Virus record (IMG/VR): IMGVR_UViG_3300035698_003861
Coordinates: 1-23,064 of that record
From: a virus
Direction: 5' to 3' (one strand)
Length of the DNA stretch: 23,064 bases
The notes beneath the pieces were generated by a model. That model did not search any database and had not been told where the DNA came from. It saw nothing but the letters and a program-made list of their open reading frames with translations. How positions within the stretch are numbered: the first letter of the stretch is position 1; every line of letters starts with the position of its first letter. Both the position numbers and the translations under genes were made by a program. Shown here one piece after another: positions 1 to 8,062 of the stretch.

Positions 1-574
1 ATGTATATGTATAAGTTGCACCATTTCCAGTTATAACATTAACTTTACCTTCATGTAAAAGCTCAGTGATAGCCGCAGTTCCAACTAAAGAAACTACTCG
101 AGCCGAAACATCACAAACTCTTTTAATCTCAGCAGCTGTTGCATCACCTACAGTCGCAATAGTTAAAGCTCCTGTATTTGCCAATGTAGCATCACCACTA
201 ATTGCTTGAGCAGCTGCAGCTCCAGCTGCACTTCCAACCAAAACATTAGTATCTGCTAATACTATCTCTCCTGCAGATACAGAACCTATAGCATTAAAAA
301 CACAGCTTGTTTTTGTACCTATATTCTCATACAAGCCGGTTGTACCAGTAGCGACATCAGTATCTATAAACAAACAACCTTTAGCAAAACCAGTTGTTGT
401 ATCAGTAGGAACTGTCGTACCAGTAGCTAATAGCGCATCATCATTACTATCCTTAAGCAAATAAGTAACGCTACTAACAGTATATCCAGTAAGCTGTAAA
501 TAGTGTCTAAGGAAATGTATTTTATTTCCTACAACATCTATTCCAGCTTTAATTAATTCTCCAGCAACTGACAT
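1..574 (-). CDS. Phage virion structural protein, 5' part (runs off window)
   Basis: The first 191 codons are visible; the gene continues past the left edge. The start is the ATG at 574, preceded by a TAGGAGGA ribosome site, and it follows the 338-aa virion gene by only 8 bases. The protein begins MSVAGELIKAG. It then shows a Gly/Thr/Ala-rich, beta-prone region (residues about 35-90) including GCLFIDTD and LYENIGT. In my recollection such strings occur in phage head-decoration or fibre-like proteins. The visible end (residues about 130-191) is Ala/Val-rich. Its position, last in the late block after portal and scaffold-like genes, fits a virion component. A capsid role is possible, but no capsid fold can be recognised from this fragment. 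Confidence applies to the coding call and the broad virion assignment. Confidence 0.8.
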   Translation of the reverse strand, partial: MSVAGELIKAGIDVVGNKIHFLRHYLQLTGYTVSSVTYLLKDSNDDALLATGTTVPTDTTTGFAKGCLFIDTDVATGTTGLYENIGTKTSCVFNAIGSVSAGEIVLADTNVLVGSAAGAAAAQAISGDATLANTGALTIATVGDATAAEIKRVCDVSARVVSLVGTAAITELLHEGKVNVITGNGATYTYT

Positions 575-582
575 AATTCCTC

Positions 583-1599
583 CTATCGCTGATAACCGAT
601 ATCTATGTTTCTAAGATTAACTACACCTGCAGCATGCGTATCATTGAGAAAATAGAAAAATGGTACAACTACTTCAGTATCATCAAAAGTAAAAGCTGCA
701 GTTGTTGTAGGAGCTACTCCATCTATAAGATAAGTAACTACACCCGCACTAGAAACTCTAACTTCAAGAGTATGTGTAGCAGTATCTATCCAAGTATCTG
801 TTGTATCAGTAGTAGCTCCAACAGTATTAAGAATAGTTTCAATATTAATAGCGCCGCTAATAACATTTAAACATGCCAGCTCATCATAATCATCTATATT
901 AGCCTGATAAGCTTCAAGCTTCCTAAATCCAACAGCACAATCATCAGTACCAGATATATCCTCAATAGTAAAATATACCTGAATATAAAAAGCTGCATCA
1001 GTACCAACAGTAAAGCTACCATTACAACCTGCTAAAATTCCAGTACATATCTCAATACCATCATCATCAACATCATCCTGATTAATATTCAAACCTCCTG
1101 CAACTGCACTAGGTGCAAGAACTGTCTGTGTTCCAAGAACATGCCACTCAAAAATATTCTTTCCAGTAAACATTACATTTTCATGGCCTGCAGTTCCAGT
1201 AGCTGCTCCACCTGCTTTAGCAGATGACACTATCTCATTAGAGAAATCATCATAAATTCTCTTATAAGGTGCACTATAAGAATTAGTAACAACTTCATAA
1301 CCTATACCATTAGAGTAAAAACTCACAGCATCAAAGTCATGTGATACACCACCTAAAATAGCTCCATTAGGAGCCTTTACTCCTACTGAATAAGGTGGAG
1401 TTAGAGACTGTGCAAATACAGTCAAAGTCTCACCCTCAACTTCTTTCGGCTGAGGGAGTGTAATAAAAACATTAGCAGTAGTAGTCGTAACTCCTACTAC
1501 CAAATCCCTATTAGTCATTGTATAAGCAGCAGATTTAAAAGCAACTCTAGGATGCAGTAAACCTCCATCTATACGTCTTCCATCTGATTCTAAACTCAT
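583..1599 (-). CDS. Virion structural protein, beta-rich, fibre or decoration type
   Basis: 338 aa, starting at an ATG with TAGGAGG just upstream. Two parts can be seen. Residues about 20-110 resemble the beta-strand segment common near the N-terminus of phage fibre or spike proteins (alternating hydrophobic strands such as DLVVGV and NVFITLPQP, then a Gly/Ala turn). Residues about 145-335 look like one larger beta-sandwich, with many Thr/Val strands, short acidic turns (DDVDDDG) and a C-terminal NLRNIDIGYQR. A concanavalin-like or jelly-roll carbohydrate-binding fold is plausible, but this rests on residue pattern only. There is no signal peptide or membrane segment. It lies between the scaffold-like gene and the last, partial virion gene. 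A head-decoration protein and a host-contact fibre are both possible. Confidence 0.8.
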   Translation of the reverse strand: MSLESDGRRIDGGLLHPRVAFKSAAYTMTNRDLVVGVTTTTANVFITLPQPKEVEGETLTVFAQSLTPPYSVGVKAPNGAILGGVSHDFDAVSFYSNGIGYEVVTNSYSAPYKRIYDDFSNEIVSSAKAGGAATGTAGHENVMFTGKNIFEWHVLGTQTVLAPSAVAGGLNINQDDVDDDGIEICTGILAGCNGSFTVGTDAAFYIQVYFTIEDISGTDDCAVGFRKLEAYQANIDDYDELACLNVISGAINIETILNTVGATTDTTDTWIDTATHTLEVRVSSAGVVTYLIDGVAPTTTAAFTFDDTEVVVPFFYFLNDTHAAGVVNLRNIDIGYQR

Positions 1600-1619
1600 T
1601 AGTTAATTCCTCCTAAAAA

Positions 1620-2456
1620 TTATTTTAGTCCGATTACTTCATCTATATCACCCTGAAGTTCCGATACCTTTGGTTTAGCCTTGCGAGTGTTACTTTTTTT
1701 AGTATTAGCAAACGCAGGCTTTTTTCTCTGAGCAACTTTCTCAGTCTTTTCAACGCCCTCTTCTAACTTAAGTGCTTTATAAGCACGTTCCGCAGTTTTA
1801 TCCAGAACCTCTTTAACAGTAAAATCTGGATTCTCAACAGTAATCTCATTAGCAATAGTTGAAACATATTTAGGTATACTAGCAAGTTCTGGATTAGACT
1901 CAAAAAACGTAGATTTAATATGTTTTAAATCATCTGCTCTTTGTACAAACCTACTAACAACCTCAGGAGTAGAAGTCAAAGCTGCTTCAACAGAAGAATT
2001 TTTAATAGCTCCTGCAACGTCTAGAATAAAGCCAACAAACTTTTCTTTATCATCTATAAGTTCCTGAGGATCACCTAAAGTCTCCATTAAAGCTTCTACT
2101 GTAACTGGTTTAGAAACTTCCTTAGCTTCAGGAATAACATTTTTAGCATTTATTTCCTTCTGAAAAGCTTCATTCTCTAACATAAGCTTACGCATAGCAG
2201 GAGTTATTTCTTCTTCCTCTATTACTTCTTCTAACTTCTCTTCAGGTTTAATTACTTCTACTTCTTCTACTACTTCTTCAGGCTTAATCTCTTCCTCTAT
2301 TACTTCCTCTTCTATTACCTCTTCTTCAATAGGTTTAACTATTTCCTCTTCAATAGGTTCAACTACTACTTCTTCAACTACTTCCTCCTCACTAACTCCG
2401 TCAGGACTTAGTCCACTGAGAAGATCATTTATATCATCTTTTAATTCTTTAGTCAT
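1620..2456 (-). CDS. Acidic scaffold-like protein
   Basis: 278 aa from the ATG at 2456, chosen because GGAGG lies 8 bases upstream. An upstream in-frame start at 2507 would place 17 codons across a hairpin repeat and lacks a good ribosome site. Residues about 20-95 are a low-complexity run of Glu with Val/Ile/Pro/Lys (EEEVIEEE-type units), followed by helical segments (about 100-220). The C-terminus has a basic patch (KKPAFANTKK, KAKPK). Strongly acidic, helical, coiled-coil-prone proteins with a basic tail, placed just after the portal, are typical of capsid scaffolding proteins, where the basic end contacts the coat protein. The assignment is by composition and position, not by a specific motif. 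A minor capsid or assembly protein is the alternative. Confidence 0.7.
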   Translation of the reverse strand: MTKELKDDINDLLSGLSPDGVSEEEVVEEVVVEPIEEEIVKPIEEEVIEEEVIEEEIKPEEVVEEVEVIKPEEKLEEVIEEEEITPAMRKLMLENEAFQKEINAKNVIPEAKEVSKPVTVEALMETLGDPQELIDDKEKFVGFILDVAGAIKNSSVEAALTSTPEVVSRFVQRADDLKHIKSTFFESNPELASIPKYVSTIANEITVENPDFTVKEVLDKTAERAYKALKLEEGVEKTEKVAQRKKPAFANTKKSNTRKAKPKVSELQGDIDEVIGLK

Positions 2457-2480
2457 AACAACCTCCAAAAAAGTTATCTT

Positions 2481-2505
2481 GCTATCTTCACCCATTGAAG
2501 ACAGC
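2481..2505 (-). repeat. 25-nt hairpin repeat, copy 1 (late block)
   Basis: Imperfect palindrome lying 7 bases after the stop of the 157-aa gene and before the scaffold-like gene. Read in the transcribed sense, the arms are GCTGTCTTCA and TGAAGATAGC with loop ATGGG. All ten positions pair, one of them as G-T. GCAA follows the right arm and a T6 run follows 9 bases later. It belongs to a five-copy family described in the findings. Confidence 0.75.
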
Positions 2506-2512
2506 ATATTAA

Positions 2513-2986
2513 TTATGGTTTAAGACTTCTAAATATCTCATACCAAGTCCCATTACCAGTTCCCTGAATACCGCCATCGTTATAGAAAGCTATAATATCA
2601 CCAGCTCCTACATTAAAAGTAGTTATTGCAGTTGGTTGTAACAAAACTATATTATCACTAGTATCAAAATTAAATGTGCTTCCATTAGATCTAAAAATCT
2701 TTAACATACCATTCTGACCATTTGCTATAGTGGCAATAGTTGGAAGAGCCGCTGTTGCAACAATAGTTATTTCTAAATTAATATCTAATAGATCAGTTCC
2801 ATCTACACTTCCAATTGTTAGAGTAGTCTGAGCAACTGATAACGTAATATCATTTGTTATAGCTAAGGCAGACAAAGCTGCAATAGCCGTCTCGTTATCA
2901 TTAACAGCATCTCGAGTCTCTCTAACAATACCTGCATGAGTGTCAGCAAATCCACTATCAGTAGGCTTAGTAATATCAAGCGTCAT
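2513..2986 (-). CDS. Small beta-rich virion protein
   Basis: 157 aa, with ATG preceded by GGAGG and overlapping the end of the 102-aa gene by 11 bases. The N-terminal 35 residues (TLDITKPTDSGFADTH) look like a phage fibre or head-fibre attachment segment. The rest is a Thr/Ile/Ala-rich beta domain ending GTGNGTWYEIFRSLKP. A C-terminal GTWYEI or similar is common in phage fibre and decoration proteins. Function beyond virion component is inferred. There are no transmembrane or signal segments. Confidence 0.75.
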   Translation of the reverse strand: MTLDITKPTDSGFADTHAGIVRETRDAVNDNETAIAALSALAITNDITLSVAQTTLTIGSVDGTDLLDINLEITIVATAALPTIATIANGQNGMLKIFRSNGSTFNFDTSDNIVLLQPTAITTFNVGAGDIIAFYNDGGIQGTGNGTWYEIFRSLKP

Positions 2987-3284
2987 TATCTGTATCCTCC
3001 GTCTCTAATCTTTTACGTTCTATATCTCTACTATTCCCTAAAGCTAATTCATGAAGAACAGTAAATATTTCCTTAACCTCTTTAAGATTCCTAATCCTAC
3101 CTTTAATCATATCACCAGTTATAGGATCACCTTCTAATTTCTCCAGAGCTTTCTCAGGTAGAAGAATTAAAGATAAACTCTCCTCAAGTCTAAGATCAAT
3201 CTCGTTTTGAAAATCTATAAATATAACTGTATCCATAAAATTTTCAACTTGTTTAGGAGTGCTTCTTATAGCTAATTCTTTCAT
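2976..3284 (-). CDS. Unknown small late protein downstream of portal
   Basis: 102 aa. The start codon overlaps the portal stop as ATGA, so it is translationally coupled to portal synthesis. The protein is mainly helical and charged (KALEKLEGD, LKEVKEIFTVLHEL, RDIERKRLETED). It has no Cys, no membrane segment and no motif I recognise. The position between portal and virion or scaffold genes is where small head-completion or assembly proteins often lie, but that is inference from context. The stop is TGA, one of four TGA stops seen in the late block. Confidence 0.75.
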   Translation of the reverse strand: MKELAIRSTPKQVENFMDTVIFIDFQNEIDLRLEESLSLILLPEKALEKLEGDPITGDMIKGRIRNLKEVKEIFTVLHELALGNSRDIERKRLETEDTDNDA

Positions 3285-5260
3285 ATCTGTTCCTCCACTG
3301 GTACTAAATTTCCACTCTGAACTCCCTTATCAATATCACCCTGAGACTTAATTTCAGGAGCTATAGTCCCACCCTGTTTAACAAACTGATTAACATCTTT
3401 AGCTCCTAAATTACGTGCTATATGTTTAAATATTCTAACAATATCAAACTCGCCTGCTAACTCTTCATTAGCAGTAATCTTATCAAACAGAGTTATCCAG
3501 TCTCCTGCAAAATTACCTCCTGGAACACTTCCATCTCTAATAATTATATCATAGTCTATAAGCAAATCCTCTGGAGTTACTTTAAGTCTACCACGATCAT
3601 TAGTGAGATTATCTACCCCATACTCAGCCATTAAAACATCTTGCCATTCTCCAGTTACCTTAACATAAGTATCTTTAGACATTAACTGTTGAGTATTTTT
3701 AGCAAAAAGTTCACCAATATCTTGCATACTTTGTAAGCTGATTACTCTCGCTATACGTTCAATTCTAGAAAAAGCACCAGTCTGTGTACCCTGAAACTCT
3801 TTAGATGTAAGTCTATCAGGCCCACCTTTTCTAAGACTTCCCTGCATAGCACTATCAGTAGCTCCAGTCTGCTGCATTAAATTAACTAAAAATCCTACAT
3901 CAGCTACATTAGCTTTAGTTATATCAGTAATCTTAAGTTGTTGAATAGCATTCTTAACCCCCTGTCCCCAGACAGGTCTACGAGTTCTAATTATTTTTCC
4001 AGGTTTTGGATCTTTAACATCATTAATATTAACCATGAAAGGATCAACTATAAGCATATCATTAATAGCTTTTCTAACATTCTGAATATGAGAATTAAAA
4101 AGCCAGTTAACAGTCTCCTGTAACCCATCCATTATTTCAAGTCTACTAAGTGGAGTAGAACTGTATCCATCAAACTCAGGTGCACATACACCTATTGAAA
4201 ACTTATTATGATCAAAAGCTGCAGGCCTAGCTTTTATAATAACTTCATCAGCAGCTAATCCAAATAACCATTTTTCAGGATTTTCATTATCACCAAGATT
4301 AAGTTCACTAGGTATAAGTTTATCATACATCCAAATAACATCAGTAGGACTTGTTGAACTTTCTGTTCCATCCGCACTACGTTTACTTATACCAGTTTTT
4401 CTATTTCTACTTGAATCATCTCCTGGAAATATACTAGATCGTTTATACCCTAAAGAAGCTAAATACTTAACATTAAACATATCATCATCAGTGTTTTCTG
4501 ATGTTAAGAGGTCTTGGTAATTAGTTGGAAATACCCAACCTACATATTCTCCCTTCTGAGGTTGATCTATACTAACATTTACATCTGGTAGATATAAATA
4601 AGGATCTATATTATTTAGAGCATTTCCCTCAAAAAGAACTGCATTCTCTTCTATCTCTCTTCCAGTTTTACCTAAAAGACTAGACATTCTAGCTTTCATA
4701 CCAGTTTGTTTCGTTACTCTAGTTCCAGTAACAGTTTCCCAGAAAGGTGTAACAGCTCCAAAGCCATATACTAAACTATCCCTAAATTGAGTATGTAGGT
4801 TTAAGCCTACTTTGTTTTTATTACAATGTAGAAAGATAATCTTTTCAAGTAATATAGCTCCTATAATATCCTCTGGACTATTCCCCTCATAACGAAAATA
4901 AGGTTCCTGAATAAGGGCGTTAGTTAAATAAGCCATTAGTGTTTCAAGAATAGTATAAGAATAAGGAAATACTATACTTACTGGTTTTCTAGAATCTTTA
5001 TCCTTAACACGTTTTTCACTTGTACTAAGATCTATATAACCAGTAAGAGTCTTATCTAATTTATTCCAAGACTTATGACGATTAGCCATTACTCTAGCAC
5101 TAGCATTAGCTTTAAGTAAGATTCTAGTCTTAAGCTTTTCATGAAGAGCAGAACCTGGTTTTAAATCTAATCCTTCAGGATATTCATAATCATGATTAAC
5201 AGTACTTAAAGTACTATTTCCTGATCTACCTCTTATATTTCCTGATAAATTAATTGGCAT
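3281..5260 (-). CDS. Portal protein
   Basis: 659 aa. Portal proteins form the dodecameric ring at one capsid vertex through which DNA is packaged and to which the tail attaches. Supporting features are its length; an N-terminal helical region (HEKLKTRILLKANASARVM, about residues 38-57); an aromatic-rich core with FPYSYTILETLMAYLTNAL; long helices around residues 370-420 (LEIMDGLQETVNWLFN); the Gln/Gly-rich stretch LMQQTGATDSAMQGSLRKG (about 462-480), of the kind found in P22-type and other podovirus or siphovirus portals; and a C-terminal helical region with Gln/Gly. It lies in the same operon as TerL and is followed by the scaffold-like gene, the usual order. The ribosome site is GAGGGA. There is no sign of truncation. 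The subfamily cannot be fixed by eye. Confidence 0.88.
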   Translation of the reverse strand: MPINLSGNIRGRSGNSTLSTVNHDYEYPEGLDLKPGSALHEKLKTRILLKANASARVMANRHKSWNKLDKTLTGYIDLSTSEKRVKDKDSRKPVSIVFPYSYTILETLMAYLTNALIQEPYFRYEGNSPEDIIGAILLEKIIFLHCNKNKVGLNLHTQFRDSLVYGFGAVTPFWETVTGTRVTKQTGMKARMSSLLGKTGREIEENAVLFEGNALNNIDPYLYLPDVNVSIDQPQKGEYVGWVFPTNYQDLLTSENTDDDMFNVKYLASLGYKRSSIFPGDDSSRNRKTGISKRSADGTESSTSPTDVIWMYDKLIPSELNLGDNENPEKWLFGLAADEVIIKARPAAFDHNKFSIGVCAPEFDGYSSTPLSRLEIMDGLQETVNWLFNSHIQNVRKAINDMLIVDPFMVNINDVKDPKPGKIIRTRRPVWGQGVKNAIQQLKITDITKANVADVGFLVNLMQQTGATDSAMQGSLRKGGPDRLTSKEFQGTQTGAFSRIERIARVISLQSMQDIGELFAKNTQQLMSKDTYVKVTGEWQDVLMAEYGVDNLTNDRGRLKVTPEDLLIDYDIIIRDGSVPGGNFAGDWITLFDKITANEELAGEFDIVRIFKHIARNLGAKDVNQFVKQGGTIAPEIKSQGDIDKGVQSGNLVPVEEQI

Positions 5261-5274
5261 ACTATTCTTCCCTC

Positions 5275-5526
5275 TTATATTGAGTAATTAGCAGAAAGTT
5301 TCTTTTCTGCTTTTAGCTCTTCAATAGCCTGAATCCTTGCAAGACTCTCAATCCTCTGTTTAATTAAAATAGAATCTGCTCGCCTATCATTTCTTTTATT
5401 AAAGAATTCTTTAACTTCGAGAGCATCACTATCCAATTCATCAAGAGGAACTCCTCTGTTCTGTAAGCGTTTAAAAACACCACTTATTATACCATTACTA
5501 TATCTTTCAACAAATACCTTTTCCAT
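5275..5526 (-). CDS. Unknown 83-aa late protein
   Basis: ATG preceded by AAAGGA, 3 bases after the stop of the 586-aa fibre-like gene and 14 bases before the portal start. The protein is helical and highly charged (ERYSNGIISGVFKRLQNRG, then KEFFNKRNDRRADS, then a Lys/Glu/Ala helix to residue 77). There is no membrane segment and no recognisable motif. Tight spacing and operon position support a real gene. A small head-assembly or portal-associated function would fit the position but is not shown by the sequence. Confidence 0.7.
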   Translation of the reverse strand: MEKVFVERYSNGIISGVFKRLQNRGVPLDELDSDALEVKEFFNKRNDRRADSILIKQRIESLARIQAIEELKAEKKLSANYSI

Positions 5527-5529
5527 AAT

Positions 5530-7290
5530 CTATTCCTTTCCTCTACTGTCAAGCCACCCGATTGTTGCAATATCAAACTCGGTGCTTCCTCCTGAAGATC
5601 TCGCTTCAATCTGGCTTGATGTATCAGTATAAATGTTAGTAATCTGAACTATAGCACTCTGCCCAGCTCCGTCTGTCGCTGTTGTAGCTAAAGGCCCAGC
5701 AGCATCGGCGGGAGCTTCATCGTCGATATCTGGTGATCGAACGTAGACCAGCCTCTTATTCCCTCCACCATCATCATCAATATGCGCGTTCATAATAGGC
5801 CACGTGACAACCTCGTTAGGAGTTGACAACGCATAAACAAGGGCAGTTGTTGGAAGAACATTTGTCGAAACATCGAGTGGCGGATCATCCCAGTAAAATC
5901 TATCATCTACCTGTTTAAATCCAATAATATTAGCTGATCCATCCGTAAGTACTGAACCTATTCTTCTATAATTTGTAAATCCTGCAACTACTACTGCCGC
6001 AGTTGCTATAAGATTTGCTGCAGTCACACTGGTATCAAATCCATAATCACCCAGTAAAGTTCCATCAGCATCACCTAGAGCAAATACATGATACCATGTA
6101 TCATTTCCAAGACTAACTCCAGCTGATCTACCTCCAGCAGCATCACCTACAGCCCAGGGAGCATCTATCTGTTTAACTAAAGTTGCAGTTTGATATATAC
6201 GTCTATCATTATCTCCACTACCAACACCCTGAATTATATTAATATCATGATCTGCATCAGCCCCAACAGACATTATAAATCCAGAAAGATAACCTCTAAG
6301 AGATACACCAGTAGAGCCTGTAACTACTAAACTTCCTCCAACAGTTAAATCTCCATCAATAACACCATCATCAGTGCTATAAAGATGTTCAGCTTGAACT
6401 GTAGTATCAGAAGTTATACTTCCAACTGATGTAATAGTCCCAGTAGAGGCAATAATTGCCGCTGTTAATGTACCTGCTGTTAATGTAATATTCCCTGCTG
6501 CCGAGATATAATTTCCAGTAATAGTTATACCTCCAGTTGAAACTAAAGCTAATGCACTAAGAGTTCCAGCAGTGAGAGTTATATTACCTGCAGCACTAGT
6601 CATATGACCAGTTAAAGCAAAAGCTCCTAAAATTGCTAAATCATTATTTATTATAACATCATTGACAAAAGTTACATCTGCAGCCCCTCCAGTCCATACA
6701 CTTAAAACTATAGTATTATCACTAAATGTATAAGTTCCAGCTCCAGTAACTATTAAAAAATCACCTGCAAAAACTTCACCGCTAAACGTAACGTTAAATG
6801 CTCCAGTGGTTATTTCCATATTTCCATAAAGAAATATATTAGTAGTCGTAGCAGGTACAACTAAATGAGCTGTAAGAGTAGAATTAGTATCATAGACTAG
6901 AGATACATTATCTGTACTAATAAAAGCTACTGCTGCTGCAACTGTATCAAACCAAGATAGTTTAAGTATAGATCCTGCCTTAAAACTTAAAGTTCCAGTA
7001 CCCGCAAGAAACTGTCCTGGCCCAACATCTATATTATCAACACCATCAAAAGTAAGAGTATAACCTGCGCTGATAGTAACAATAGCTCCATTAGCTCTTA
7101 TAAGCTTAATGTTATCAGTGATAGTTACATCAGCCCCTATAGTCTGATCTTCTGTTATTAATATCTGTCTTTTATTTACTGCTCCAATAGCAGTAACTAA
7201 AGTTGCTAAATCTGTAAAACCTCTAAGATCAATAATAGGTGCAGATAAATCTGTTATGATTACATCTGGAATATATTCAGCTCTTGCCAT
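5530..7290 (-). CDS. Large beta-rich fibre or spike-like virion protein
   Basis: 586 aa, with ATG preceded by GGAGGTTAAA, where the TAA is the stop of the preceding gene. Residues about 15-115 have the strand-turn periodicity of a pectate-lyase-like beta-helix (TIGADVTITDNIKLIRANGA, GYTLTFDGVDNIDVGPG). Residues about 200-330 contain near-repeats of SAAGNITLTAGTL, giving a repetitive beta shaft. Residues about 330-520 form a distinct C-terminal domain with GDNDRRIYQTATLVKQID, NDTWYHVFALGDADGT, NYRRIGSVLTDGS and KQVDDRFYWDDPP. Strings of this kind recur in phage fibre and appendage proteins. It is likely an appendage that contacts the host surface or decorates the virion. No catalytic residues for a depolymerase could be assigned. 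The placement between TerL and portal is less common than a place in the tail module. Confidence 0.82.
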   Translation of the reverse strand: MARAEYIPDVIITDLSAPIIDLRGFTDLATLVTAIGAVNKRQILITEDQTIGADVTITDNIKLIRANGAIVTISAGYTLTFDGVDNIDVGPGQFLAGTGTLSFKAGSILKLSWFDTVAAAVAFISTDNVSLVYDTNSTLTAHLVVPATTTNIFLYGNMEITTGAFNVTFSGEVFAGDFLIVTGAGTYTFSDNTIVLSVWTGGAADVTFVNDVIINNDLAILGAFALTGHMTSAAGNITLTAGTLSALALVSTGGITITGNYISAAGNITLTAGTLTAAIIASTGTITSVGSITSDTTVQAEHLYSTDDGVIDGDLTVGGSLVVTGSTGVSLRGYLSGFIMSVGADADHDINIIQGVGSGDNDRRIYQTATLVKQIDAPWAVGDAAGGRSAGVSLGNDTWYHVFALGDADGTLLGDYGFDTSVTAANLIATAAVVVAGFTNYRRIGSVLTDGSANIIGFKQVDDRFYWDDPPLDVSTNVLPTTALVYALSTPNEVVTWPIMNAHIDDDGGGNKRLVYVRSPDIDDEAPADAAGPLATTATDGAGQSAIVQITNIYTDTSSQIEARSSGGSTEFDIATIGWLDSRGKE

Positions 7291-7291
7291 T

Positions 7292-7453
7292 TTAACCTCC
7301 TAAAAGAAAATAAGCAGTAGTTAAAGCTATACTTATAGTAGTACTAATTATTATAGTACCCCAAGGGACACTTATAATAGTTTCTCTTATAGTATCCTTT
7401 TCATTATTCTTTAAGTATACTCTAGTATTTTTAGTTATCCTTATAAATTTCAT
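7292..7453 (-). CDS. 53-aa single-span membrane protein
   Basis: A short reading frame between the 102-aa and 586-aa genes, starting at the ATG at 7453 with AGAGG upstream. The TAA stop at 7292-7294 sits inside the ribosome site of the next gene. The N-terminal 27 residues are basic and charged (MKFIRITKNTRVYLKNNEKD), followed by one hydrophobic segment (about residues 29-53, VPWGTIIISTTISITLTTAY). The likely topology is a cytoplasmic basic N-terminus with a C-terminal membrane anchor. A holin-like or other lysis role is possible in a late operon, but there is no diagnostic motif. The snug fit between neighbours supports it being real. Confidence 0.6.
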   Translation of the reverse strand: MKFIRITKNTRVYLKNNEKDTIRETIISVPWGTIIISTTISIALTTAYFLLGG

Positions 7454-7469
7454 TACACAGCCTCTTTAT

Positions 7470-7778
7470 TTATATATTCACCCAGCCACTTAAAGCCCCT
7501 AAGGCAGTTACAATACCACCATCATAAGTTAAAACTCTTGACCTATATTGAAATCCTATAGCTCCAGCACCTCCAACCTGAATATTAGTGATCATAGTTA
7601 AATTACCACTAATCCCAGTACCTCCAGAAGCTTCAAAACTAGCTGCTGTTATATGACCTGAAGCTGTTACATTATTAGTTTCTATATCACCATCAGTATC
7701 AACTGCAAGGGGATACTCTGCATCATCATAGATAATAGCATTTTCAATGGGGCCTAGTTTTATAAATCTTGCAACCAT
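7470..7778 (-). CDS. Short fibre-like virion protein
   Basis: 102 aa. ATG is preceded by AAGG, which forms part of the right flank of hairpin repeat copy 2. The sequence is Gly/Thr/Ala-rich with short strands (DGDIETNNVTASGHITAASF, GTGISGNLTMITNIQVGG) and ends in RSRVLTYDGGIVTALG. This pattern matches short shaft segments of phage fibre proteins, and its N-terminal part resembles repeats in the 586-aa gene downstream. It could be a minor appendage or a piece detached from a larger fibre gene. There are no signal or membrane segments. Confidence 0.7.
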   Translation of the reverse strand: MVARFIKLGPIENAIIYDDAEYPLAVDTDGDIETNNVTASGHITAASFEASGGTGISGNLTMITNIQVGGAGAIGFQYRSRVLTYDGGIVTALGALSGWVNI

Positions 7779-7790
7779 ATTTTATACCTT

Positions 7791-7815
7791 GCTGTATTCA
7801 TCGATTGAACGTAGC
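7791..7815 (-). repeat. 25-nt hairpin repeat, copy 2 (late block)
   Basis: Sits directly after the stop of the 79-aa membrane gene and before the 102-aa fibre-like gene. In the transcribed sense the arms are GCTACGTTCA and TGAATACAGC with loop ATCGA. Eight of ten pairs form (one G-T). The flanks TTGC and GCAA extend the dyad. The GCAAGG flank supplies the ribosome site of the next gene. Confidence 0.7.
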
Positions 7816-7822
7816 AACTTAA

Positions 7823-8062
7823 TTATTCACGACTTTCTTTTATAGCTATAATAATTCTCTGCTCACTTTCTATTATAAGTTTATCAACTTCTAAATCTTT
7901 TATAGTGCATAAATCATTATGTTTATCTTTAGTTAAAACTATTTCTTCTATATGATTAAGCTTATTATTTTGAACTTTAGTTGTAATACCCATACAAGCT
8001 AATAAAAAAGTTCCTATACTAACTAAACTTACCCAGATATTTAAATCACTTTCTGTACTCAT
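7823..8062 (-). CDS. 79-aa membrane protein, holin- or spanin-like layout
   Basis: The start at 8062 was chosen because its ATG overlaps the TGA stop of TerL as ATGA and has GGAGA upstream; an upstream in-frame ATG at 8074 would add four residues. One hydrophobic segment (about residues 8-27, NIWVSLVSIGTFLLACMGI) is followed by a charged helical tail with coiled-coil character (EEIVLTKDKHNDL, EVDKLIIESEQRI). One N-terminal span plus a helical tail is seen in small phage membrane proteins such as some holins and i-spanins. It is the best candidate partner for the endolysin here, although not adjacent to it. Confidence is in the gene; the lysis role is inference. Confidence 0.7.
   Translation of the reverse strand: MSTESDLNIWVSLVSIGTFLLACMGITTKVQNNKLNHIEEIVLTKDKHNDLCTIKDLEVDKLIIESEQRIIIAIKESRE

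Noticed and set aside
634-870. 78-codon plus-strand frame
   Set aside because: Antisense to the 338-aa virion gene, Ser/Ile/Asn low complexity, no ribosome site.
2217-2400. Low-complexity CTTCTTC-rich stretch as a DNA repeat element
   Set aside because: It is simply the codons of the Glu-rich region of the scaffold-like protein.
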